Source: Lobulomyces angularis
Lineage: Eukaryota > Chytridiomycota > Chytridiomycetes > Lobulomycetales > Lobulomycetaceae
Direction of reading: 5' to 3'
NCBI GenBank assembly: GCA_027604685.1
Contig: JADHYX010000346.1
Coordinates: 1 to 23,950, forward strand
Length of the DNA: 23,950 bases
Positions within the stretch are counted from its first letter, which is position 1. Every line of letters starts with the position of its first letter. Shown here in pieces: positions 1-10,100 of this stretch. Position numbers and translations under genes: made by a program. The notes beneath the pieces were generated by a model. The model did no database searches. It had not been told where the DNA came from and worked only from the letters and a program-made list of their open reading frames with translations.

Positions 1-1202
1 GCCTGCAACACAGTTTTGGCCCATATTACTACAAAATGCACCAAACACAGGCTCAACTTATATTAATAAAATTACAAAAAAATTTCTTTAAGTTACCGGC
101 GCGGTGAAGATTGGCATCGTCAAAAACTATAATGGGACTTTTACCACCTAGCTCTAAAGTTACCCTTTTTAAATTGGATTTTGAACTTGCTTCTAAAACT
201 TTCTTTCCGATTTCAGGAGAACCAGTGAAGGAAATTTTATCAATATCAGGATGATCACTGATCGCTTCGCCCACTTCTGACAAGCCAGGCACAACATTAA
301 ATATTCCACTTGGAGCTTCACAATCTAGAAACGTCTGGGCTAAACGCAAAGTAGTGAGAGGTGTTAAATCAGACGGTTTACAAACTGCAAATGTTAAAAA
401 GTTAAAACAATCACAATTATTACCGACAGTATTTCTGCATGCAAGTGCTGGAGCAAGTTTCCAGGCACAGAGTAAGAGAGGGTAGTCTAAAAAAATTAAG
501 TAAGATTATTTGAAGAAACTATACTAAATGCAACTATCATTCCAACAACTCCAACAGGATTTTTAACAGTGGAAGCCCTCAATGTCGAATGGTGTAAATT
601 TCCCTAATATTAAAGAATGCAATTTTGGAGTTTAGGTGAAGTTAAAAATAAAAGATACAAAAGTAGAGCCGTAAATCTTGTCTGCATAACCCGCAAAATA
701 TCTAAATACTTCAACAGCATCTGACACATCTACCACAATTTAGTAAAAGTTGCCATTTTTAGTTACCAGCAATAGCATCAATAATTGGTTTTCCTACATT
801 CAATGATTCAAGTTCTGCACTAAATAATTTTTTAATATTAAATAAATGTTGTAGTATACTATTCTACTTGATTTTTCTCTATGTCGTTAGCAATCTAAAA
901 ATTTACAGGAACCAAAAGTACTAAAACATTACCTTTAACAAAAGATTTCTTCTATCTCTTCCAGAATAATTTCTCCATGATCCATCCTCAAATGCGCTTC
1001 TTGCCGATCTTACTGCTTCGTCAACATCTTCCTTTGTACCTTTGGCGACATTTACAATTTCTAATTGATGAACATTCATTAAAAGATTTTTTAATTCATG
1101 TTTACCGCATTCATTGTTTGGGTTAATTAATGGGTAAGTTAATTTAATTGGTAGAAATTTATTGTTTATAAAAATTTTGTTCAAGAAGTTAGGCTTGGCC
1201 AT
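1..1202 (-). CDS. NAD(P)-dependent aldehyde dehydrogenase, N-terminal 290 residues (runs off window)
   Basis: Oxidises aldehydes to carboxylic acids using NAD(P)+. Exons, 5' to 3' on the minus strand: 1202-1106, 1060-933, 894-860, 819-767, 729-659, 603-525, 486-424, 384-97 and 56-1. Together they give exactly 290 codons. The chain starts FINNKF, then shows the Rossmann region VVGMIVAFNYP, the substrate-channel stretch CKPSDLTPLTTLRLAQ, the nucleotide-binding FTGSPEIGKKV, the general-base motif LELGGKSP (Glu about 253) and the catalytic MGQNCVAG (Cys about 287). These are hallmark ALDH-superfamily motifs. The C-terminal 200 or so residues lie beyond base 1. The first intron (1105-1061) is 45 nt and contains no in-frame stop, so a naive ORF reads through it. 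No targeting presequence is obvious, which suggests a cytosolic enzyme. The exact ALDH subfamily is uncertain. Confidence 0.9.
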
Positions 1203-1792
1203 TTTTTAATTAAAATTTAATAACAGTTAAGCTTAAATATCGATATTTCTTGATTTGATATTGTGGTTATTGAAGTGCTAATGATCGTTTAATAAAATTT
1301 GATCAGAGAGTCAGGGCACTGTAAGAAGAGGACAATCTGCATAAACTGCACAGCCTTAACTAGCCACAAATTTTCTTGAAGTGGTATTTTGAAGATTTAC
1401 TTTTGATAATAATTCAAGTCTATGTAATTCTTTTAAAAATTTTCATATATATAGATGTACTTTCCTTCTACTATTTTACAAACTCTTTTTTAAAGAGTAT
1501 TAAAGGAGGTAAATCATTTCCTATCTAAAAATTAACTATAGAGAATAATAATTTTAGAATAGTCTTAGTCTATTCGTTTAAGAAAAAAAATAGTGGGTTT
1601 GTATTTAAAATAATCTTCTAACTTACAAAATGTTATGCTATCACTAAAAAGTAAATTTTATAAATGAATTCTAATAGTAAAAATATAAAAAAATATAAGT
1701 TGAAAAATATGAATTTATGAATATTGTTAAATAAATAAAAGAAAAAATAAATTTAATGAATTAATAAATTGATAAATGATTATATAAATAAG
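1203..1792. other. AT-rich spacer upstream of the ALDH gene
   Basis: About 590 bases with no convincing ORF, tRNA or repeat family. It holds the presumed promoter of the minus-strand aldehyde dehydrogenase and a 14-bp perfect palindrome at 1235-1248 (centre ATCGAT). From about 1660 on it becomes very A/T-rich, with AATAAA-like words that could serve as 3' processing signals for the minus-strand sequence beyond. Confidence 0.5.
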
Positions 1793-2523
1793 TTAGGAAT
1801 TATTCGTGTCATCGTGTACTATATAGCAGTCTTTCTTCGATTCAACCCAAATTCTATCTCTCAGTTCATTTCCCCAAATTACTTTTTTTCTTCTTTAGCC
1901 TTTTTAACATAAAAGCTATCAAAACACCAAAAAAATTCTCTAAGATTTTCATAAACAGCAACACCTTTTTCAGTTTGATTTTGTTTAAGTAGAAGTTTCA
2001 GTCTTTCACCAACAGCTGTATAAAATGTAATTTGTTAGTTACTACATATTTAAAATTTTAATTACCAGCAGATCCTCTAGCTTCATTTCTTAAGGAATCA
2101 TCTCCTTTTACCAAATCGTCAGTATAATTGTATTTTTGGTTATTACAATTTTTTCCTGCAAATTTATTTTCATTTTCAAAATAGTTCCTTCACTTCCTGC
2201 TCCCTCTTATTATCCAAAAAATCTTTTCCTTCATCCACATTTCAACCATCAAAGTTAGTAATTCTAATTTGGCTACTGCAGAGTTAAATGTGGAACATTT
2301 AACATTTTTTGCTCCAAACTACAACACCATACCAAAACACCAAGTAACCAGTTCCGATAATAAGTTTTTTCATCGTCTGAGTGCTGAAATAAAAATTGGT
2401 ATTTGCCTCCTTTTTGTAGGAAAAACAATTTGGTAAAATTAACTTTTTTCCTTTTAAGTCATATACAAAAAAACCTAAAGGGATGCCGGAATAAGCAGAA
2501 TAACTAACATTCATGGAAAACAA
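1793..2523 (-). pseudogene. Degenerate or disrupted gene with PH-like and coiled fragments (unidentified)
   Basis: Reading the minus strand from high to low coordinates, coding-like peptides appear in shifting frames. About 2465-2330 gives a stretch containing GGKYQFLFQHSDDEKTYYRN, which resembles the end of a pleckstrin-homology domain. About 2260-2190 gives NVDEGKDFLDNKREQEVKEL, just after an in-frame TGA. Next comes FENENKFAGKNCNNQ through RNEARGSA, which is spliced cleanly (intron about 2067-2018, with a TAACTAAC branch site) to a piece containing VGERLKLLLKQNQ and ENLREFFWCFDSFYVKKA. That frame stops at 1881-1879. The frame one base over continues with WGNELRDRIWVESKK to a TAA at 1795-1793. 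The frame breaks lie at short T and A homopolymers, so either decay, sequencing indels or unrecognised introns could explain them. I do not recognise the family. Confidence 0.4.
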
Positions 2524-2856
2524 ATAACGGTTAAATAAAAGTTAACACGGAGATGATACTGAGATTGATTGCCAATCTAAAACGAAAATGAGATGCTCAA
2601 ATTCATTTGAACAAAAATGATGAGATGTTTATACCCTACCATCATATCCATCTTTTTTAATTCCTTATCTCATTGGAATAAAGAAGTAGATAAATTTTTT
2701 TTAAACGCATCTCAATGGAGTTTCTTTCCCTAATGGACAAATAAGTTAATAAATATTAAGTAAATCCAAACCCCAAATAGGATCATAATAGAACCAAATT
2801 TGAGGAAGAGAGAAAAAAATTTGTTACCTTGGGCCAAGGTAACAAAATTCCCTTAA
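2524..2856. other. Spacer between two disrupted minus-strand fragments
   Basis: No intact gene is visible. A short coding-like minus-strand peptide at about 2622-2542 (contains CSNEFEHLIFVLDWQ) and another near 2790-2760 (FYYDPIWGLDLL) suggest that the decayed gene on either side extends through here. The 27-bp palindrome at 2820-2846 lies at the right end. Confidence 0.35.
2820..2846. repeat. 27-bp near-perfect palindrome (13-bp arms, 1-nt centre)
   Basis: The arms TTTGTTACCTTGG and CCAAGGTAACAAA are exact reverse complements around a single G at 2833. The palindrome is far more GC-balanced than its AT-rich surroundings. On the minus strand it falls 11 bases past the TAA at 2859-2857, so it could be a transcript-end hairpin, a dimeric protein-binding site or a remnant of a mobile element. 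Nothing in the sequence decides between these. Confidence 0.85.
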
Positions 2857-3103
2857 TTAATCCTTAATGTGTCGATTGTTATAAGTAAATCGATCATTAC
2901 TTCGTTTACGAATTGGATCACCCCTAGTCCAATCCATAGTAATTTTACATGCCAGACAATCTTTATCAGGAGGTTGCAGCAAATTCTAGTTCCAGTGAAA
3001 GTCAACTTCCAATAATTCGTTACAGTTTTTCTTTTTTAAAGCGAATTAGGTTTTCAAGTTTCCTTTTAGGTCCATGGAGGTCACGTGGAGAGAAAGCCCT
3101 CAT
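2857..3103 (-). pseudogene. Small disrupted coding fragment, unidentified
   Basis: An ATG at 3103 opens a basic peptide (MRAFSPRDLHGPKRKLENLI) that stops after 27 codons at a TAA. One base over, the frame continues with NELLEVDFHW, is cut by a TAG, then reads QPPDKDCLACKITMDWTRGD and RSNDRFTYNNRHIKD to a TAA at 2859-2857. The charged, non-repetitive composition looks coding, but no intron I can place restores one frame. It may be the upstream part of the disrupted gene at 1793-2523, or a separate small gene. The DCLAC sequence recalls small mitochondrial cysteine proteins, but this is too weak to name one. Confidence 0.3.
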
Positions 3104-3227
3104 ATCTTTTTTTACATACAGGCTAAAATAAATTTGACAAAAAAATTTGTGTAACGACAAGTGACTAATACTACCATCAAACAAAAAATTTTATAACAAA
3201 CACTAAAAAATTTTTTATTTTTCGTTT

Positions 3228-4042
3228 ATGATGTTAAATTCCAAAATTTTTAGATTTGATTTAACAGTAGAGCAGTACTACATTAGAGATGTTTTAAGAG
3301 CTTTAATACATTCTATTATTTTTCATAGGTAAACTAAGTATCAGTCTATTATCAAAATTAATTTTTATTGCATATTTTTTTTAGAAGTTTTAACGAACTC
3401 ATACCACTTGAGGTTCATGTTGACTTACTTAATGTTACATATGTGAAGATTGATGATCCTGTATTAATAAATAAATGACTTAATTCCATCTAATGCGTTC
3501 TGTATCATTTTTTTTTTAAGGAAGTTGAAAAAATGATACAAGAAAAAATTGCAAATTTTACAAAATCCTTTATAAATAATAGCAAACAGGGACAGATATT
3601 AATATCATTTAAAAATGGAAAAGAATCAAAAGCAAAATATTGGTTTTCGAAATCAAATGAAGATGCAATTTTTGAGGTATGGTGTTTAAAGGATTCTTAC
3701 TTATTTTAATTTTTTTTAGCAATGGCAAATAAACATTACCTTAATTAGAGCTAAAACTGAAAGGGAACAGATCGATTGCAGAAAAACTTTATCAACTTTG
3801 CTTTTGGAAAAATTGATTGAAATATCGCATATTACAAATGTAATGATTAATAATATTTTATTTTTCAATTTTCTTTTCTTTAGGAAGACAATGTAGTAAA
3901 AAATATTTCAAAATTTTTTAATTATTTGTCTTTAATTAAGGATCATGTTCCAGCCATTACTAATGCAGACCAGTATCCTTTCCCATTCCAGATTGAAATG
4001 GCATCCAATGATCAAAATTCCTGGAAACTTCCTTGGTCCTGA
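3228..4042 (+). CDS. ATG101: Atg101, autophagy-initiation HORMA-domain protein
   Basis: Atg101 binds Atg13 in the Atg1/ULK1 kinase complex and helps start autophagosome formation. Exons: 3228-3328, 3385-3460, 3521-3676, 3720-3839 and 3884-4042, giving 203 aa, close to the usual length of about 200-220. Visible family features are the N-terminal strand and helix (FDLTVEQYYIRDVLRALIHS), the segment KAKYWFSKSNEDAIFEQW, whose Trp-Phe pair at about residues 100-101 matches the WF finger that recruits downstream factors, and the C-terminal DHVPAITNADQYPFPFQIEM characteristic of Atg101. A second ATG directly follows the first (3231), so the start could be one codon later. The introns are 43-60 nt with T-rich acceptors. 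Budding yeast lacks this gene, while fission yeast, filamentous fungi and animals have it. Confidence 0.93.
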
Positions 4043-5009
4043 TGTTATTGTTCAGTTTTAAAAAATGTTGTAAATGAAAATTTATATATCTTCTTTTACT
4101 TTTTGAAAATTTAGAATTGAAACTTTATTTAAACATCAATTTTAAAAAATTTTTTAATCAAGTTTCAAAAATTATGTTTAATAGAATTCAGCTTTGTTTT
4201 TCTGTAATAAAAGTTTTTAATTAGTTTTCTCTTTTTTTTAAAATTATTTTTTGTTATTTAAATAAATAACATAATAAGTAATCACTTAGTTTTAGTTTTT
4301 TTTTGAATTTTTCTCAAGAGGTTAAGATACTAAAAGTTGGAATTTTTTAAATAAATATTTTCAGCATTTCCATTAGAATTAATGTTATACTTCATGATAT
4401 TCTTTATTATAGTATATTTATGAGTTTTGTGGATATTGAATGCAATTTAACTGATATCCATAATCATGACATCTATGCTAATTAATTTAAATGGAAAAAT
4501 CGGAAATTTATTCTTCCAAGTGGCTTCTGAAATAGTGGTTAAAAAAAAAGAGTTGTTTATTTAACCACTTGGTTTTTGAAATTTCAAGAAAAAATAAAAA
4601 CCGCAGTTCTTTTCATTTAAATATGGAAGATAAGATTGGTTTAAGAACAAGTATGCATTAAGCATTAATTTAAGATTATTTATTAAAGTTCATATATATT
4701 TGCATTGTTTTGGAATCCTTTCCTGAAGTTCTTAGTTTTGAATTTTTGGTGGGCTGCTTCATAAGCCCCAAAATGTTAGGCTTTTGACTTCAAAAAAGGA
4801 AATTTAAGCAAATTAGAGTTGTGCAAAAATTTTAGCTACTTTGTGTATTCTTTCCGTTTATTTTTTTGTTTTTCAATAGGCTTTTCGAAAATCAGGATTC
4901 TATCCAATCAGCTTTTTTCTTTTTTAAATAAATACATCAGAATTTTTTAACACCAAATCCCTGGAAAGAAAAAATTACTTAAAAAACAATTTACAAAGAA
5001 AAAAGAAAG
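4043..5009. other. Long AT-rich intergenic spacer with local inverted repeats
   Basis: Between the ATG101 stop and the permease start I find no gene. A 21-codon ORF at 4420-4485 starts MSFVDIECNLTD, vaguely like a TatD nuclease N-terminus, but the resemblance ends there. Inverted repeats at 4516-4572 could form alternative hairpins (listed separately). A GGGCT...AGCCC hairpin occurs near 4750. The last 100 bases before 5010 are A-rich and presumably hold the permease promoter. Confidence 0.5.
4516..4572. repeat. Overlapping inverted repeats forming mutually exclusive hairpins
   Basis: AGTGGTTAAA (4534-4543) is the reverse complement of TTTAACCACT (4560-4569), with a 16-nt loop. CCAAGTGG (4516-4523) is the reverse complement of CCACTTGG (4565-4572). 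The two left arms compete for the same right arm. Function unknown. Confidence 0.6.
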
Positions 5010-6860
5010 ATGGGAAAAGAAAAATTGGAAATTGATAAGGAATATTTAAATGTATATAATTTAATATAAACAATTTAATAATAAAAAATGTTTCTCTTTA
5101 GAAAAGAAAACTTTGCTCACCAGCGGCAACTTCATTTAGTATTTGGGCAATCATAGTAGGATGTGTAATATCTGGTGAATTTTCTGGATATAATGTTGGG
5201 CTTGCATATGGTTTAGGTTCAATGATTGTTGCTCATGTTATTGGTACATATAACATAAGTTGGTATATCTTATTGTTTTTTAGTATGTATACTTTGCATA
5301 TGCTTATCATTTGATCTCAGCGAATTGGGTACTGCATTTCCATTTGCCTCTGGTTGTGCTTCTTATGCAGCTGCTGCATTCGGCCCTGTTGCTGCTTGTT
5401 TAATAGGATACTCTTATACTCTTGAAATGGTATAAATGATGTTTATTAAAAAAACTAAAGTTATCAAATAATTTTTTCTTCCAGATACTCATAAATACAC
5501 AAGTAACAACTTTTGTAGGACAGATTATATCCGACACAACTCAAACTGCTTCACAACTCAAACCATTGTGGTGGTCCTTATCTATAATATTTTGCGGATT
5601 AATAAACATGAAACCTAAATTATTTTTCAGAGTGATTACTGTCTTTAGTACTATTTCAGTGTTAATCCTATTGGTAGTATTGGCAATTTCAATTCCGCAC
5701 CTGAACTTCGTTAAAGCTTGGGAAACCATTTTACCTGATGGTTCAATTAGCACTGCATTTTTACCTTTTGGCATCGCTGGTGTTATAAAATCTATACCAT
5801 ATTCTTTGTATTTGTTGATCTGCTTTGAAGTTTTGCCATGTTGTGCAGAAGAGACAGTTGACGTTGGTAAAAACCTGCATAGAGGAATGGGACTGGGAAT
5901 GTTGACTTTAATTTTATGTAGTTGGCCAACTTTAATACTTACCGCTGCATTTCCTACAACTACAGGCATCTCTAGTGCTCCTTCACCCATGGGTAATAAA
6001 AGAAAAAATATTTTCTTATCTAACTTATTTCAGGTGCGGTATTGCAAGCTGTATTTAAAAGTGATTCAATTTCCTTGGCAGCTGTTGGTATTCCTGCAAT
6101 TGTTACAAGTCAACTAGCTATATTCTATGCAGGTACAAGGTTTGTCTACGGACTAGCGCGAGGTGGGTACTTGCCGACCAAACTCGCTCTTACAACAAAA
6201 GCAGATGGTGCACCATACGTTTCAATAATTGTGAATCTCGTCCTTATTTTAACACTTTCGTTGGTTATTAGTAACGTTGATGCAACCTCAAGTTTTGCTG
6301 AAATATTTTTAAATGCTGGTACCATGTTTGCTTTTTGTGCCTACATTTTTGAACCAATAGTATTCATCAAATTGAGATACTCATTACCAACTTTACCAAG
6401 AACTTTCAAATCACCTCTAGGCGTTCCTGGTGCAGTTCTGAATTTTTCTTTGGCCCTTTTCGCTATAGTTGGACAACTAATTTATGTAAATCTATATCGT
6501 TATTTACTCGCTACAGTGGCTTGCGTCTTTCTTTTGTCTGTTCCATTTTTCTTCTTGGTTGTAAAAAAAAATTTACAAGTTTCTCCTGAAAAAATGTAAG
6601 AAAATTTTTTTTTGGAAAAATAAAAAAAAAAAAATTGATGTTAATTTCAACCTTTTAGTTTTATTTCACACCAATTAAAGGAAAGATATGCAGAAAAAAT
6701 TAACAGTATAAATAAAGAGTCCAGTAGAACAAATATTACCAAAAGTGACTTGGAATTAAATGCAATAACACAAGCAACTTCTACCCAGCCCCAAACACCT
6801 TCTTCTCCTTGGTCATTAAAAAAGTTACCTACCACTGACAATAAAAGTTCAGCTTGGTAA
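5010..6860 (+). CDS. APC-superfamily amino-acid / ethanolamine-type permease
   Basis: Integral membrane transporter, predicted to move an amino acid or an amine such as ethanolamine across a membrane. Exons: 5010-5051, 5102-5243, 5284-5429, 5485-5992, 6034-6595 and 6659-6860, giving 533 aa. After a short basic leader, the first membrane span begins SIWAIIVGCVISGEFSGYN and matches the substrate-binding first helix of the family. LGTAFPFASGCASYAAAAFG and IPYSLYLLICFEVLPCCAEE match helices 3 and 6-7 of the ethanolamine/amino-acid permease branch. About twelve hydrophobic spans follow the usual order. The penultimate exon reads to a TAA at 6597-6599 if unspliced. Splicing at 6596-6658 instead adds a hydrophilic Ser/Thr/Pro-rich tail of about 66 residues ending KSSAW. 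The spliced form is preferred because the tail stays open for 202 bases and both splice sites fit. Substrate is not determined. Confidence 0.88.
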
Positions 6861-7162
6861 AAACTTTATTTGTATATATGTATCATTATCTTGTTATTCT
6901 CAACATTTTTTCATATACAGTTATCATTAGAATATTTAATAGAATTATTTTACTCATCAATCTTCAGTCATCTTTATGTTAAAGATAGGCAGTATACAAA
7001 ATTTTTTTTGTATAAAAACCATTTCTTCCAATATTATTGAAAAAAAATTTAGTTTCTTTGCATAAAATACTTACTTTTTTTTACATACTTAATACATTCT
7101 AATACATTAAAAAAAATGAAAAATTATAATTTGAAATCCAATAAATACAAACAAAAAAACAT
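6861..7162. other. Convergent 3' spacer
   Basis: 302 AT-rich bases between the stop codons of the permease (+) and the ABC transporter (-). No gene is visible. It must contain both polyadenylation regions; the long A/T runs near 6900-7110 fit this. Confidence 0.55.
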
Positions 7163-10100
7163 CTATTTCTTTTCTTTAACCATAAATTGAAGCCATAAAA
7201 ATCCCAAGATTAAAAAAATTGCGATCATCGTAAAAAGACTGGTAATGTCTCTCCAGTAGGCTGAAGTATATCAGATAGAAAAGTTAAAAATTGTCAAGTA
7301 TTTTTTTTACCTAATGGCTCAAAACCAAACATGTCTAACACCACCGCACCTGGAACCTTAACAACCCAAAAAAAAATTAAACATTAGAAAATCACAGTAG
7401 GTTTTTCTCTATTACATCGATCATTAATCCTAATTTATTCTCATACAACGCAAGTCCATTAACCTCATTAACAACTAAAGCTTCCACAGCTAAATTGTAA
7501 AAACTGACTGTATTTAGCCAACTCAAACCAGATGGGATGCTTTTCTTGTTCAAAAGAATTCCTCCAAATAGCATTTGAAATAACATTATCAAGGTAGCGA
7601 TTAAGTTTGCTACACCAGAATCTTTAAATACTATACTTATAAAGAAGCACAAGCTAGCAGCTGTTAAATTGAACAACACTAGTGCAAATAAAAACTTCAA
7701 CAGATATACTGGGGACTCAGTACGTAAACCCATCATATGGTAGATTATAAGTCCAAGTATAACTGGTGGTACAACTCGTAACGGAATTATATCAAACAAA
7801 ACTTTACTGGAAAAATACGTTACTGGTTTATAATAACTGTTGGCCCGTTCCTTAACAAAAATTAACCTCTCAGATGCAAATGCCTATTTTTTTTTTTTTT
7901 TTTGTACACTATGTATTAAAAAAAATTCATAATCATACGGGCATTGAGCTTAAACAACCAAAACCTAACAATGCACATATAAAAAGGAAGGCTCCCATTC
8001 GATTTTGAAAACCAGCAATATCTTTCACAAAATAAAAAATCATATTCAGCGTTATACTTTACCTGTAGAAAGTTTGTAATATAATGTACCACAAGCAATT
8101 GCTGCAATGACAGATAAAACATACTGAGTTTGAAGAAGTGCAGGGTTTCTATAAAGATTCTTAAATGTCCTATCAGATAATATTTTAAACTGCGTAAACC
8201 AATCAATATGCTTCTCTGAACCATATATGTGAAGATTATTAAAAAAATTTCCATTTTCGCCGTTTATAAAAGACAGGGAAAAAGCTTTCTTGATAGTTTT
8301 GAATGAATTATGGTTAGCTTCATCAACATCCTCATCGGAACCTAACTGCTGTTCTAAATTGCCAGGGGCGACTTCATATTGCAGAAAATAACTATGATTT
8401 TCTTTAGATATGGCACTATTTTTAAAACTTTGAATTAAGTGCTCCAGGTGATCCTTAATTTCTGTAATATTATTCACACTGTTGGATCTGGACCCATTCA
8501 TGCTTTTATTATTGACACTTAAAGTTTTGCTTTTGTTGTTTTCCTTTAATAGATCGTGAGAATTTCCTTCAGCTAACGAAAAGGCATCATGTGAATCGCT
8601 AATATTTTCTTTTCCTTTGTTGGCTTCTTTTTTCAACGTCTGCTGTCTTGGAGTGAACAAAATACTCTCCTGCTGCGCTTTGATATTGATTTTACTAGCT
8701 GCTAATTTTCCATTCGTTTTGTCATCAATTTCTATCACATCATCTTTGTTCTCGGGACTATCGCTTGAGTTTACAACATGCATAGTCAAATCCACTAAAA
8801 AAAACAATAAACTTACGAAAAAAACAAAATTGGTACCCAGATAATCTGCGATATTAAATCCAAGGGGGCAAGTATATCCAATGCTTGAAAAGTGGTCAAT
8901 AACTGTTTCTTGAGCAGGACCGGAATATACCACTTTTCCTTTCGCTAAAAGAAGTAATTTATCGAATAGTGCATAAATGTTTGACCTAGGTTGGTGAATG
9001 GTAAAAATTACTGTTCTTTGATAATTTCGAGACAAAGAGACTAAACATTCAATTACATTATAAGCATTGTAAGAGTCAAGTCCTTTTTATTCAAAATTAG
9101 TAATGATGACAATAATTTTACCAGATGTAGGTTCATCTAAAAAGAGTACACTCGGACTTGTCACCAATTCACAAGCTATTGAGACTCTTCTTTTTTCTCC
9201 ACCAGATATCCCTCTCGACCCTTAAGCAAATTAATAAATTTATTTACACAAGTAATTTTATTTTTATATACCAGAGCTTCCAATCCGGCGATTCGCTATG
9301 TGAAGTATGCCTAATTCCTGCATTGTTTCATAAACTCTGTATTTCTTGGATTCTTGAGACATATGTGGAGGTAACCTAAGTAATGCTGAATACATAATTG
9401 TTTCAGAAACGGTTAAAGTATCCATTAAAGTATCTTCTTGATCAACATATCTAAAAAATTTAACATGTGATACATTTATATTATACCCTATAATTGATTT
9501 GTATTCACTAGTATTTATTGCTTTTCCGTTAACTAATATATCGCCTGATACCACACCACTTTTCTGCCTTTTCGCCAAGATATCTAAGCAACTGGTTTTG
9601 CCAGCACCACTTCCCCCCTAAATATACATATTAAGTATCTCCTGTGATGTGGCATTACCATTATTGCCATAACTTCGCCAGATTTTACAATTCCTTCTAT
9701 TCCTTCAAGAACGTGAAGCTGTGAGCCCTGTTGGCTCCTCACTTGATCTACTTCATCCGCCAATTCCTTTTTCTTCTTGGTGACATCAACCACATAGCAT
9801 AAGTCTCTAAAAGCAAGGGAGCAAGGGACATGTCCCGCCATCATGAATCTCCTTCTATCATCGATATCCATATTTGGGTTCAGTGGTATGTGCTCTTCGT
9901 TATCAAACGCGACAACATCACTTTCACTGGATCGGACTTGCCGGATAAAGGTTATCAGGCAGATTAAGAACAGAATTACTGCTCCACCAAATGTCAAAAA
10001 CATTATGAGCGGTGAAAATCCGGAAGCAGCGTCTACATATCATTATTATGCCTTAGCAAAGAAATGTGCACATAATACCTGGACGTACGTAGTTGGGCAG

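Noticed and set aside
2299..2373. Mini-protein MKKLIIGTGYLVFWYGVV with one hydrophobic segment
   Set aside because: It overlaps a more convincing reading in another frame (GGKYQFLFQHSDDEKTYYRN), and the ORF has only 24 codons.
2949..3131. 60-codon plus-strand ORF (MPDNLYQEVAANSS...)
   Set aside because: It is antisense to better coding-like minus-strand fragments and has no recognisable domain or splice context.
4420..4485. Short ORF starting MSFVDIECNLTD, resembling the beginning of a TatD-type nuclease
   Set aside because: Only about eight residues resemble the family, the ORF ends after 21 codons, and no donor site or downstream TatD motif follows.
5541..5990. 149-codon minus-strand ORF opposite the permease
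   Set aside because: It is a shadow of the permease exon, whose plus-strand product matches a known family.
6042..6599. Permease ending at the TAA at 6597-6599
   Set aside because: A GTAAG donor at 6596 and an acceptor at 6657-6658 lead into 202 further open bases in phase, giving a plausible cytosolic tail, so the longer form was preferred.
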